Shown piece after piece: positions 10,806 to 22,099 of a stretch of 64,000 nt of DNA. Both the position numbers and the translations under genes were made by a program. The number at the start of each line of letters is the position of its first letter. The stretch's first letter is position 1. Source of the DNA: Bimastos eiseni (taxonomy: Eukaryota; Annelida; Clitellata; Crassiclitellata; Lumbricidae); contig OY365806.1 in assembly GCA_959347315.1 (NCBI GenBank), positions 26,759,015 to 26,823,014 of the forward strand, in the 5' to 3' direction. The notes under the pieces were generated by a model. It saw nothing but the letters and a program-made list of their open reading frames with translations, did no database searches and was not told where the DNA came from.

Positions 10806-12374
10806 GGGAAAGGTGGGGCAAAACGCCCACTCTAAGGAAAATTGCGTTCAGAGAGCAAAACATAATGCCAGCTGATAAACATTTACGATCATCAACACCT
10901 TCTCTGATGCTACAAAATCACTAAACTAAAAAACGTAAATAGATTCAAATTTTAGCTTAAACTTGTCTTTAATTATTTTGGCCAGAATGGGCATCTTGCC
11001 CCTTATACGGGGCAAAACGCGCATACCTGGGCATTTTGCCCCACTGAAAATATTACATACTTTTAGATGTCTAGAAAGAGTTTTTCTTGGCACTTTATAG
11101 GCCCTAAATTTGCTCTGCTTTACTCTTACTAATTTCGCCCAACCTGTAAATGGCTCGTACTCTCCTCTCTTTGTCTTTCTCTTATATAATAGCTAGCTGT
11201 GGTTACCCGGCGTTGCCCGGGTTTAGAAATATCGAGAATGGAAATGGACTTGACCCTTGGATATCCTTCCACAGGTGTGCCTGTCTTTCGTCTTTGCCAG
11301 GTTTTGTTGGGTTGCCAAGTGTAGTACCTCGGAACTTGTGAGTACAGTAGTGTGTTCGCAAAACATCCTGCTGACTGGACTGAGGGGACTCTGCAGCCCT
11401 GAAGGCCGCCTATCTGGCAGCATTTGCTCTGGAGGATTCATGTCTGGCGGCATCAGCAGCAAGTGTTGCTTGGTGAGCAGCAGGTGTTTCTTCGACACGC
11501 TCCTGGCGACTGAGTAGAAAACTTAATATTTATGTAGACTCCTTGGGGTAGTTGTTGGACTCATGAGACAGATTTTTTGCCCTGGAGACCAGGAAGACGG
11601 CGGCCGCGGGTTCACCAGCCCCTGTACTGGGTGTCCCAGGTGCCAGGTGGTCCCTGAGCCAATGGCGAAGGTTTCGAGTCAATAGTTCTAAAACTGTGCA
11701 GATGCATAGCCGGACAAACACACATAGATTCTTCTCTTTATTTATATAGATTATATAGTATCATTTTCTGTAGTAAAGACTTATTTTAGTGCAATATATA
11801 TTTTTAGCTGCTTTCAAACATCAGATTATCAAAAATATTGTAATTGTGGCAAAATTGTGGGGCACGTTTGGTGTACACGAAACGTGGATCAGATAAGGTA
11901 AGACGCCCAGTCCCATGAGGCAAGACGCCCAGTCACAAGGGGCAAGACGCCCAGTCATATGGGGCAAGATGCCCAGTGGGCAAGACGCCCATGGGCATCT
12001 TACCTCACCAACACCTGTAACTACATTCCATATTATACGCTTAATACGACTACTTCAATGACTGGTTTAATCGCACTGAAACATTCCTAAATGTTAAGTG
12101 ATCCAAGAAAACAAACATCTGTGGATAACAGTAAACCCCTATAATTTATATTAAAAAATAAAAACACTTAATGCTTACATCAGCGTTTGCAAAATTAGAC
12201 TTTTGCTGATAACGAGTGATTTGCTGATAGGGAACACAAAAGAAAGATGTCTTTCATCCGGAAATGCATTTAGCAAAGTGATTCAAACTAAAATTTGGGT
12301 TCGGTATATTAGATGGCTGAAAAAAATGCTCCTGGGCGTCTTACCTCCCATGGACGTTTTGCCTCACCCTCCCC
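10806..12374. mobile_element. TA-flanked DNA element with GGCAAGACGCCC motifs
   Basis: The left end GGGAAAGGTGGGGCAAAACG and the right end, read in reverse from 12374, GGGGAGGGTGAGGCAAAACG, are inverted matches. TA flanks both sides (10804-10805 and 12375-12376). The interior repeats the end motif: about four tandem 22-bp units at 11897-11984 (GGCAAGACGCCCAGTC plus six variable bases), with inverted relatives at about 10990-11045 (GGGCATCTTGCCCC). No transposase is visible. A GC-rich segment at about 11195-11755 looks like a later insertion. Confidence 0.65.
11195..11755. repeat. GC-rich insert inside the TA-flanked element
   Basis: Composition changes sharply from the AT-rich host element. 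It starts AGCTGTGGTTACCCGGCGTTGCCCGGGTTT and ends near TAGATTCTTCTCTTTATTTATATAGATTA. The frames on both strands (for example 11257-11517 plus and 11223-11498 minus) resemble no known protein. The start and tail look like a retroposed repeat, but I cannot assign the family. Confidence 0.4.
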
Positions 12375-12379
12375 TACTG

Positions 12380-14130
12380 CTATACTTATAAATATGAAAA
12401 AAATGGCACATTTGCAATGCAATCTTTTATATGCTGCGCGTCCCAACAAAGGCTCGCGAACGGAATGCTCTGACGAAATGGCAATCTTTGCAAAATATTC
12501 ATATGAAACGTTCTAGCACAATTTACTTTTAGACTCAGCTATCTAAACAGTTATAGTTTTCAATTGAATACTTTGCCGACATTCGATATGAATGACGTCA
12601 TTCATTTGCAATGACGTCATCTGAAGGCGGGTCAAATTTTATTTGAAAATCAGGTGCTAATAAAAAACAACACTAGTCAATGGAACAGTCAATTTCAGGG
12701 GCGATGATGTGGCGTAATCTCCACTTCAACATTCGCGATAGGGTAAAGCTTCTCGGAAACAAATTCCAGAAACAGCCACAAAGTTCAATTTTTTTTATCA
12801 CAGCCCATGCTGGGTAGTGTGGCAACAATTCTATAATTTGAGACTGAGAGATTGAGGTTTGGGTTTGTGTCTAGCGCCTCCAAATGCATTTAAGCGGCTT
12901 TGCGGCTCTAGTTGACATATTTTGCAGGCACGATCTTTCGCAATGAACAGATAGATGCACGGCGGGTAACTTAGGCTTAAATGTGCTTAGGACATTGACG
13001 CATGAGGACATTTCCATACTATGCATAGGGCAATTCTTGCGAAACCCCGTTTGTATGAACGCATTTATGTATACGTAAGTAAGCGTGCAAGTGACTATGT
13101 ATGTATGTAAGTGATTGATGGTCACTAATTGCTCTTCGATCCAAGGAGCGACACACGAAAATGCCTTTTTCAACGAAGCAAAGAATATACTTACCTACTT
13201 ACTTATACTCCTCGTGCATCGAAGCATGGCCGGAAGTGCGTCATCATCCGCCAGTGAGTAACGTCTCTTTGGTAACGTGATGGTTAGTGCGAACCGTTGA
13301 ACTGAATTACTATAAGACAAGAATGATAACGCTTCGGTTTTTGGGTTACGGCTAACGCTGAATCAAACCAGATTGTGTTAACACATGAAACAATGTTAAA
13401 TTTGTCTATTTTTCATGATATTCAGTCAATGGCCAGAAAAGTTAACAAGGCTAATAGTCTTGCATATCACTCTACTCATTAAAACAAGTCTTTGTTGCCG
13501 CTGAGAAGTTAGTGTTAATGCAAGCGGCGTTAACTGTTCACCGCCAATGTTTTTTATGCGAAGCACCATGCAAATTATAACTTTGAAATCAATCACGGGA
13601 CCACAATGTTTATTCATCGCTGTGGTTTGTTCTGATTTTCCTCAAAGAATCCTGGGATCCCTGACTTGAGCGATAATTCGAACTTTCATAGGCAATTAGC
13701 TGGGCTTGGTGCGAACATTGTCATCTGGCGTCCTTTAACCATATCGACGGAACTGGGTTCAGAGATTCTGTGAACATCCATGGATTCCATTCCATCTTGC
13801 AGTTTCGCCTGGAATCCGTTGGTTAGTTCCACGCTTGCGCGTGGGCCGCCACTGATGACTCTTCCAGCTTACTGTGCATCGTTCTGCTAACTCATGTAGG
13901 CCTATTTTCGCTCGTAATGCCACTCGGTATCATATAGTAGACATCCTGTAGAGGCGCTTTATAAGTGTTCAATTATATTATATTACGCGTAAGCATGTGA
14001 GTAAGTTTGCAGATTCATGTGTAAGTAAGCAAGTAAGAAAGAAAGTAGGCCTATGTATGTTCCTATGATCATTGTGGAAAAGAGCATGCCATACGAGCAT
14101 ACATAAATACTGATTTAGTCACATGTATGC
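12380..14130. other. Anonymous DNA with a paired CRE-like site
   Basis: No gene was recognised. Two TGACGTCA octamers lie at about 12592-12620 (separate entry). A short ACTTACCTACTTACTTA tract at about 13189-13206 follows AAAGAATAT; the same junction recurs near 55040 and may be a retroposon tail. The segment 13650-13890 is GC-richer but unrecognised. Confidence 0.4.
12588..12620. promoter_or_regulatory. Two CRE-like palindromes
   Basis: ATGAATGACGTCATTCAT is a perfect 18-base palindrome at 12588-12605. A second TGACGTCA follows at about 12612-12619. TGACGTCA is the consensus site of CREB/ATF factors. Two in 30 bases is unlikely by chance, but no transcript is identifiable nearby. Confidence 0.35.
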
Positions 14131-14430
14131 TCACTTCTATACACAACCCATGCAAGCATATACACATACAAGCATACATGAATACACAAATATATATGAT
14201 GCATCCATACATATATGCTGATCTACATACTTACATGCATGCATACATACATACATATATACATACTCACATACATACATAAATACATACATCCAAACAA
14301 ACAAACAAACAAACATACATACATACATACATACACACATACATATATATACACAGTGTAACACATAAATGGTTATATACCCACTTAAATACATACATGC
14401 ATACATTATTATTATTTACATACATGCATG
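14130..14430. repeat. CATA microsatellite region
   Basis: Impure tetranucleotide repeats of CATA/ATAC type, interrupted by a short CAAA run at about 14293-14314. The 89-codon minus-strand frame over it (alternating Tyr, Met, Cys, Val) is an artefact of the repeat. Confidence 0.9.
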
Positions 14431-14886
14431 CGTATGATCATTAGTCCAAGGGCCAACATAATTGTGCGGAGATATCCAGAAATTGTCCTATTGGAAATTC
14501 TCAGTTAGACATGGCCAGAGGGAATGTCCGGGTATCTTTATATAACATGATTCCTAGTGAACTACATGGCATAAAGTTATGCCACATAAACTCCTAAATA
14601 AGTGTACGACAGACTTACTTTACTCAAAGATGCAAGAGTAAGAAACAGAGAATTATTGATAACTACAGCAAACATAATACAACAAAATGATACAAGGCAC
14701 AGTGTTTAGTTTTCTATTTACTACATATGTCTCCATGTCAACGCTGGTTTTTATTCCATACAATGCAGTAGGCCTACATCTGTATTTGATATAAATAGTT
14801 TTCAAAAAGTTCAGTGAATGCACACACGACGCCATGAACGGATCGATGGCGCTGGGTTTGCGCTAACAACGTGATTTGATGATAAT

Positions 14887-15032
14887 GGATGATGATGATG
14901 ATGATGACGACGACGTTGACGATGTCGATGAACTATGACGATAACGATGACGATGACGATGATGATGATGACGATGTCGATGACGATGATGATGATGACG
15001 ATGTCGATGACAATGATGACGATGTCGATGAC

Positions 15033-15065
<33 letters not shown>

Positions 15066-15176
15066 AATGATGATGATAATGATGATGATGATGATGACGA
15101 AGATGAAAATGACTACCACGACGATGACGAGGGTAAAGATGACTATACTGTAGATGATGGCAATAACGATAGATGA
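14887..15176. repeat. GAT/GAC trinucleotide microsatellite
   Basis: Almost pure GATGAT with GAC variants over nearly 300 bases. All three plus frames and the minus frames stay open, giving poly-Asp, poly-Met and poly-His/Ile products up to 169 codons. These are repeat artefacts and not genes. Confidence 0.93.
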
Positions 15177-15937
15177 TATTGATAGTGAAGCAGTACAAAA
15201 TACTTTAAAGATTTTCACTCCGGGAAAGCATGGCAAGTCAGAATCGTCTTGCCTAACAATGCATGTACACTCGAAATAAACTCGGCATAAGGATGCAACG
15301 GGATGCAAGGGGCAAGACAAGGAGGAACAACATACCCCGCTTCGTTAGGTCATGCTGTTAACAAAGACAATAGCAATGAGGCGGTTATGAACGCCTTGAT
15401 ATGATGCACATGCAGTATGTTAACATAAATTGAGGTTGAGGAAAATAAAAAATAATACTATGATTAAACAAAACTAAAAATTCTTTGATTACTAAGAAAT
15501 AATAAATGCAAGACTAAGTGATTTAAGTGCCCAACGAGCATTTTAAAAATACCTTTCTGCACAGCTGAAGGCATAGAACGAATTTTCGTCGGGAGCGAGT
15601 TCCAAAACAGCGGATCTGTGACATAATCGCCACATGTACTAGCCGTGTACTCAAATATGCGAAGGTGCTATGATATTTTCATGAGACCCGGCAAAAATAG
15701 GAGTGACAATTAACACAATTCATTATGTGCGTGATGACTGCAGGTGACAGTGTATGCTCACGTCTCAATCTAAAGTTGGAAATTTTAAATTTGCTTGCAA
15801 CCTAATAATTTAGGCGAATTCGGTGCTCATTCGATGCAAATTCCCATCAACAATTCTACATATATTTGCACGTCATTATAATAAAGTATAGACTCCATCA
15901 ACAAGACAGTTCAATGCATACTGATATTAATTTCAGC
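15177..15937. other. Anonymous spacer
   Basis: No recognised gene or element. Confidence 0.45.
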
Positions 15938-16227
15938 CAGCACTTTTTTCTATCGGAACGCGCCGGAACGGCGTTTCGGCATCTTTTTCAATTGCTTAAA
16001 AGTATAAATAGTAGTCTAATTGTACAATAACAGTTACTGTAGAATTTGATATAACACGTTGCAATTTCTATTTTTTACATTCTATAATTTATAAGTAAGT
16101 GAAGAAATTGTGATCAATTCAATGTGTCCCATAATATTTACTATATTTTGTAGCTAACTTTAGTGTCATTTTTCTACAATAGACCCAATGATGCGTTCCG
16201 GCAAATTTTTTGTAGAAAAAAGCACTG
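15938..16227. mobile_element. Non-autonomous hAT element, 290 bp
   Basis: The left end CAGCACTTTTTTCTAT and the right end, read in reverse from 16227, CAGTGCTTTTTTCTAC, are inverted repeats. GGAACGC lies just inside both. The 8-base flanks ATTTCAGC (15930-15937) and ATTTCAAC (16228-16235) match at 7 of 8. CAG-starting ends with an 8-base target duplication are hAT hallmarks. There is no coding capacity, so it would rely on a transposase elsewhere. Confidence 0.8.
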
Positions 16228-16649
16228 ATTTCAACTATCACAAAATAACATTTCTTTGGCATCATCGTTTAGCTTCAAAATTTAGTTTCAAAATTTAACT
16301 TCAATATTGCCATCGTTCAATTTTCAGAACATAAATATTTAGCATAGTGATAAATAAAATACATGGACTTTGCATACTGTATGTCTATGCGGTAAAAATA
16401 CATGGACTTAGCATATATCTAATACGGTATTTCCACTAGTAAAATTCTTAGTATGGATAGTAGAAAGCTGATTTATACATTAATTAATTAATTGATATTG
16501 TTCGATTGTGCTTTGTCAATTTGATCAATTTGAAGATACGCTACTTCTGCAAAACATTTTCAAAATTACATAAATGTATAGACTATAGATCGTCTTTTAG
16601 CAAGTAAGATAATGCTTCCTTCCATATCTATAATTTATTAATATTACAC

Positions 16650-18238
16650 CAGTGGCGTAGCGAGACAAAGTGCCGCCTGGGGCCAAGGTTCAAAATGCCG
16701 GCCCTGTCTATTATTTCTATCACTTTATTCCTGTGCATATCCTGGACCCGTATATACACAAAGGGGAGAAAGGCATAAGACGCATGTTTTGAGTGTTTTC
16801 ATTGGCCTACACTTTATGATTATTTTTATTCAGTGTTCAATTCATTGTACAGTTAGTAACAGCATCAGTATGCACTGTTAAAATCAAACCTGTTTGACTA
16901 ATTAAAACGCGTTAACATTTGATATAAAAATAAGAAGATATAACAATTTAGTAGCCTAGTTATTAATTACGAAATAATCCATTCATAACGCAAATAAAAT
17001 AGAGGCAAGCATCACAATTAAAGCTACTAAACGTCTTGCAGGCTATCGAAAATTTAAAGTTCACATAAAATTAAAATTTAACAGTAATTTTTGTATTCTT
17101 TCTCTCTACATATTGAAAAGAAAGTCCTCAATAATACCATTTCAATATGAGGGGACTACAGCAAGCATACTAATTACAATAGACTAGTAACTGGTAACTT
17201 TTCATATAAATCTCGGATATGGTACGGTTTCATACCTTCATTCTCACTAAACTAAAATATTAAAAACATGGATACAGACTGCAGGCACTTGGTACGGCGC
17301 AGTCGATCCAGTTTCCTAGATTCTTCCGCAACTAAACACAGCGAATTTAATCTAATAAACGTACACAAGTAAACAAAAATAGAGCAAAAAATACATGAAT
17401 ATTTTTCTATTTATAGCCAAAGTTATTGTAAACATATTAGCCGGTGAGTTGAAATCAAGTTTAGACGAGAATAAGAAATGTAAAACAACAGCACAGATGA
17501 TTTTGTCGGCTATAAGTTTGCATTATATTAATCGCAAGAGGACATTAATAAATTTCATTTCGGTATTACTTTCGCACCTGTCGAGTGAAATAAATTTAGT
17601 AACAACAATGTAAGCCTATAGGTTCTCTTTTGCGCAATGTCTATCAGGGCCAGCCAGCTCCTGGCAGAGGCAACATAGGAAGCCGTCTAGGGCGCCAAAT
17701 TTAAGGGCGCCGAATTTTAGAAATAATGCGGTTATGTTTTGAGGAATAAAATTTATGATGATAAAAAAATTAGTTTAAGGCTAATTCCAATTCTAACAAC
17801 GATATTCGATCTCTTAACACTTCATTGAATCTCCCGCTCTTTCCCTATTAACCTTCTTATGCCAGAATCGTCTAGATATTTTGACAAAAACATGTGCCCC
17901 GGGAAGTGTGTGCCTGACCCCATTTTTCTGACATCTTACTGTTTGTGCAACGGGGGGATGGGGCGCTCTTATATAGATGACTGCATGGGGCGCCAAATCA
18001 CATGAGGACAGCTAGGTGCCATTCAATCATTTCGATGGTGCTTTGGTATATCGTATATGTTAGTTTTAAGTCGAGAAAAAGCCAAAGAGCATTGTGCCAG
18101 GCTTAGACAAGAACAAAAAGAATTTTTAAGAATGCAACTTATACAACAATATCATTTTATTTTTTCCCCAAAAATGCCGCCCGTAGGACAAATGTCGCCT
18201 GGGGCGGTTCGCCCCCTCGTCCCCTCGCTACGTCACTG
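16650..18238. mobile_element. Non-autonomous hAT-like element, ~1.6 kb
   Basis: Ends CAGTGGCGTAGCGAG (16650) and, in reverse from 18238, CAGTGACGTAGCGAG are inverted repeats, with GCCTGGGGC-type sequence inside each. The flanking octamers TATTACAC and TGTAACAC agree at 6 of 8, so the duplication is eroded or doubtful. CAGTGGCGTAGC ends are familiar from hAT elements. The interior has no transposase; small frames such as 17395-17613 are unlike known proteins. GGGCGCC-rich patches at 17645-17715 and 17940-18000 hint at a nested insertion. Confidence 0.65.
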
Positions 18239-19142
18239 TGTAACACTTAATTTATTTGAAAGCAAATGTCAGAAGAAATCATGTTTTTCAACGTTGACGA
18301 ATGTTCATAAGTCTTGTTCCATGACCTAATTGGGTTGATTCCTTGCTTCTAATTACATTTTGGCATTGGGCACCGTTGATATTTGTATACACCGTTCCGT
18401 TCCATTTTTTCATGTTGTCTTTTACTTCTTTATGGCAATTACTTTAAAATAATATTGACACTTGTTGAGTAGTTTTAGACAGTGCAATATTGTCAGATAG
18501 AAAACATAGGGCTATCTTCCAACTATCAATGTATTATTTGCCTCACGACTCTTGGAGTGAGACTAAGGCCGATTTTGTATCCTTCGTCGATTTATGACAA
18601 CAAAAGGGAGTGTGAAGAAGTACTAAAATTAATGAATACGTCTACAGTCAATATTGCGCAAGCTTGCCGTGGGTTAAATGTTTTGGTCGTTGAGTGAAGA
18701 ATGACCGCTGGCGTGCTGAGAAAGGTAGCGAGTTCGTTACCACTACCCATTGGTACTTTGCCTGACGTCAGACTGGTTGGTTATCTTCTAATTCGACGAA
18801 AACAAGAATTCTCATTTCAAATGGAACAGATAAGAAGAAGTCGCGCTTAAAATTTCAATCCTAGGTTCACAAATTTTAACACGCATTATTGATCTTCTAG
18901 TGCAACAGCTCTTACCACACGCTTTTGGCCGTGGAACCCTTAAGATCATAAACATTTTTGTCAGAACCCAGTCCAAAATTAAACATATTATGTTGTAGGT
19001 ATACACGCTTGAGTATGCAGAGAGTAATTCTAGGTTAATGCCGATATGAGATGAATAATAACACAAATATCGATGACAAAAACATTTGAATTCGCTTTTA
19101 TATAAAGTTATGCACAGATGTTTAGCAAAAATCCTCTATTTG
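18239..19142. other. Anonymous spacer
   Basis: No recognised feature. Short frames only. Confidence 0.45.
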
Positions 19143-19310
19143 TCAGTGATGGGCACCAACTACTAGACTAGTAGTTAAAACTACTTCCTGAGTACTTTCA
19201 AAATATGTAGTTATAACTGCTAGTTAGCTACTTTAGATGACAAGTAGTTATAACTACTTTTGCAACTATCACATAAGTAGTTAACTATTTTAAAAACTAC
19301 TTTGCTAATG
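19143..19310. mobile_element. hAT-like end fragment with AACTACTT repeats
   Basis: Begins CAGTGATGGGCACCAACTAC and continues with many variants of AGTAGTTATAACTACTT, which are partly self-complementary. The start fits a hAT terminal repeat, but I find no matching right end or target duplication, so this is probably a truncated copy. Confidence 0.45.
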
Positions 19311-19587
19311 TTATGTCATGGTGCATTAATAGTCACCAAGCAGCAGGCCTATGCAAATTTATTGACAGTATTAATTGCTGGCAATCAGCGTAAGTAATAA
19401 AAATGATCAGAAACACAATGACATATCTAATTGTAAACTAACATGAACAAGAACTACTAGCACATGGTGCAAAGCACCCTGATCAGACCACAGTTTTAGC
19501 AGTAACATAAGCCAACTTGTTACAACTACAAAAATGTCTAGCCTACAAAGTCCATAAATTTTCACTGTATAGGCTATCTCACCTTTT

Positions 19588-19812
19588 TTTATTACCGGAA
19601 ACTGATACCGCCCTTCTTCCAACATTGTTTGCTCAGAAGTGCATACACACGCCTCGACGGCGCAATTGCAGTTGTATTGCAGAGCAATTGTGAGCGAAGG
19701 ACTTGCTCAAGGTCCATACACAGTGACTCCCCGGACGAGGGTCGAACCCGTTCGCTCAGCGCACAATGAACGATACGGGCTGACCGCTCTAACCAATTGG
19801 CCACCGTGCCAC
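19588..19812 (-). repeat. SINE family A, copy 2
   Basis: Reverse-oriented full-length copy. Its tail ACCGCCCTTCTTCCAACATT lies at about 19605 and the body GGACTTGCTCAAGGTCC near 19700. The B box reads AGGGTCGAACCC on the plus strand at about 19738-19749, and the head ends ATTGGCCACCGTGCCACA. It aligns with 9055-9280 in reverse, with scattered mismatches. Confidence 0.88.
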
Positions 19813-19918
19813 ATACATGCTTCTTCAATTCCTCGTCCTCATACGTTGCCTATCGCTGCTCAGATCTAATACGATCACTGGTCTATCCAGCCAGTAACAG
19901 AATGCCCCTCTTACCGTT

Positions 19919-19978
19919 GTGTCTCTGTCTCTGTCTGTCCCTCTGTTAGTCTCTATCTCTGTCTCTGTCTGTCTGTGT
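19919..19978. repeat. GTCTCT/GTCTGT microsatellite
   Basis: Impure hexanucleotide-like run of TCTCTGTCTCTGTCTGTCC words directly before the tandem-motif element. Confidence 0.75.
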
Positions 19979-20275
19979 AAACAGTTCTTCGTAAAATAAT
20001 TATTCGTAGGCAATTCTTCGTAAGACATTTCTTCGTATGTAACAATAATTCTTCCGGCAGAAAGTTCTTCTCATATGTCCAAAAATGACACTAACCCTGA
20101 CCCTAGCCGACCCTCATGATGCATATATTACAAATTTTGGGTGTTTTTAACATTCATCATATCCACCGTTTACGGTGACGAAGAACTGTGTTACGGTCAA
20201 TTGTGCTGTATACGAACAATTGCTTCAAGAACAACTGTTTACCAAGAATTGTTTAAGGAACACCTGTTTACGAAG
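19976..20275. mobile_element. Inverted-repeat element with tandem TTCTTCGTAA ends
   Basis: The left arm (19976-20057) repeats words like GTAAACAGTTCTTCGTAA, GGCAATTCTTCGTAAGAC and ATTTCTTCGTATG. The right arm (about 20170-20275) carries their complements (CGAAGAACTG, CAAGAATTGTTTAAGG, CACCTGTTTACGAAGAA). The centre (20091-20118) has ACTAACCCTGACCCTAGCCGACCCTCATGATG. That core is shared with elements at 40700-40800 and about 60670-60740. No transposase is visible. The superfamily is unknown. Confidence 0.6.
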
Positions 20276-20819
20276 AAAACGTCGGACACCCTCCTATAGA
20301 CCAATGTCCGCTGAGCAAATAATTAATAGCAACATTTCTTATTTCAATGGTTCCCTTCACCTATCAGTTTCATTTTGCTTTCAAAGATTTTTCCAATCGA
20401 CGACTTTTATACATTCACACAGTGATATTGCATTCAAGTGACGTAGCAAAAGACACTGTCAGACAGACGATTAATCTAGAGAACTTCGGTACCTGGTATA
20501 TTAGCTCCGATCCGCACGTCTTTTTCGCCCGTGGAATGTACCATTCTAAGGAACTTAAATGTAGTAACCATCTGCAAAATAAGGCACTGTGACCAAGAAC
20601 AATTCAGCTGACGACGTTCGATTTCATGTATATCTTGTCTGGTTGAATCTTTATTTCAAAGGTAAGCAATGTGTCCTTTATTCGCAGCAGTTATACGATT
20701 ATATAGACACTACTTCAGTTTACAAAAACTGTTAATTCTCCTATGTCAGTATTCACAATGAGTAATTTTTCACATTTTCTACCCATTCTGCTAACCAACC
20801 GTGCCCCTGCAGAGTTGTC

Positions 20820-20965
20820 CCAAGGTCATGTTGACCCGCAGATCGGGTCGGGTCGGGTCACGCATATCTCTCGATTAAGCGGGTCAGATCGGTTCGGATT
20901 GAGATCCTGGTGAGTCGGCTTGGGTATGGTCCCAAACCCGGACCCATTTCGACCCACCAAGTTTT
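20820..20965. repeat. Degenerate (GGGTC)n patch
   Basis: GATCGGGTCGGGTCGGGTCA at about 20841-20860, followed by imperfect GGGTC and GACCC words. It is the reverse counterpart of the GACCC patch at 4940-5065. Low complexity, non-coding. Confidence 0.55.
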
Positions 20966-21194
20966 TGCAGAGCTTAATTTCCAACCATGTGCTTTTCATA
21001 ATGTTTCGTTACGGTTTACATTTTCTGTGCATGAGTTCATTGGCAAGAGATCCTCAAGGCACTTGAGTGTGGAAAGAACAGCAGAAGACGCCTCAAGGCT
21101 TTCGCAAAGCCGATTGAACTTGACACCGGCTCTTTAAGTAGTGCCCAAATCTTTGACTTAGAAGTCAATCACGCAACTTGATGCCACCATTTCG

Positions 21195-21765
21195 AAATAT
21201 ACATGAATACAAGCTTAACGTAGCAAAGACAAAAGTTATGACAAACAACAATGACGTACTTTTGATCAAAGTGGACGGATACAAACTGGAACAAGTGGAC
21301 TCATTGACAAACTTGGGGAACAGAGTAACGAAGGACAGGGACTGCGCGAGTGACGTAAAATCAAGATTAGCTAGGGGAAGAAAGACGAAGAGAAACGCAT
21401 ACAAGCATTTGAGAACAAGTGCGTGAGGAAACTGCTCAGAAATCCATGGACAGCAATGGTGACCACCGAACAAGTGTATCAAATGACGAAAGTTGACAGC
21501 AAATTGTTGAGCCACATCAAATCCAGAAAACTGCGGTACTTCGGACACATCGTGAGACAGCCTAAAGACAGTATTGAGAACAGCGTGATGTTGGGCATAG
21601 TGGAAGGAAGCCGAAGTCGTGGAAGAACCAGAATCTGCTGGTTTGACAATGTCATGGCGTGGACTGTTTTAAGAGGCTTAATGAACATCGTACGAGACAG
21701 AAAGCATTGGACATCACTTTCCCATTCATGTAGTCAACCGTCACGAAGCGACGATGACGATGTGA
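21195..21765 (+). pseudogene. RTE-like LINE reverse transcriptase, C-terminal relic
   Basis: Two open frames, 21178-21426 and 21423-21881, join across a frame change. The first reads YKLNVAKTKVM then VDGYKLEQVDSLTNLGNRVT, the region after the polymerase core in non-LTR 'endonuclease-reverse transcriptase' proteins. The second carries KLLSHIKSRKLRYFGHIVRQ and SRSRGRTRICWFDNVMAWT, the conserved tail. The protein would copy LINE RNA into DNA at a nicked target. The polymerase core and endonuclease are missing and part of the middle is deleted. The minus-strand frames over it are shadows. Confidence 0.82.
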
Positions 21766-22099
21766 CACGACATGACAAGCTCAAGATTAAAATCTCTTAT
21801 ATATGCCAGCATCGCTTCTGCGAAGCGCTGTCCACAGCGGACCCTGGTTTCCTTCTTCTTTGCTTATGCATTGTGTGCTAAGCCAATGAGTCCAAAGTCG
21901 ACGCGTTGAGCCGTTCATCAACCAGCTTGGTGTGGGATGATCTGTCTGTAAAGTCCCATATGTTTACACGAACGACCTTAAAAGCTGTATTCGTTTTCGC
22001 AATGAAACTCATGAACTACTTTGGACACCCTATTTATATGCATCATAATTTCTTTGAAAAAACACCGACCCTCGGAAGGCCTATTTTTTCAAGCAAAAC

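Noticed and set aside
14137..14406. Tyr/Met/Cys-rich 89-codon frame
   Set aside because: Translation of the CATA repeat.
14811..15320. Open frames up to 169 codons on both strands rich in Asp, Met, His or Ile
   Set aside because: They are translations of a GAT/GAC microsatellite; all frames are open at once.
21165..21548. 127-codon minus-strand frame
   Set aside because: Antisense of the LINE relic that has recognisable motifs on the plus strand.
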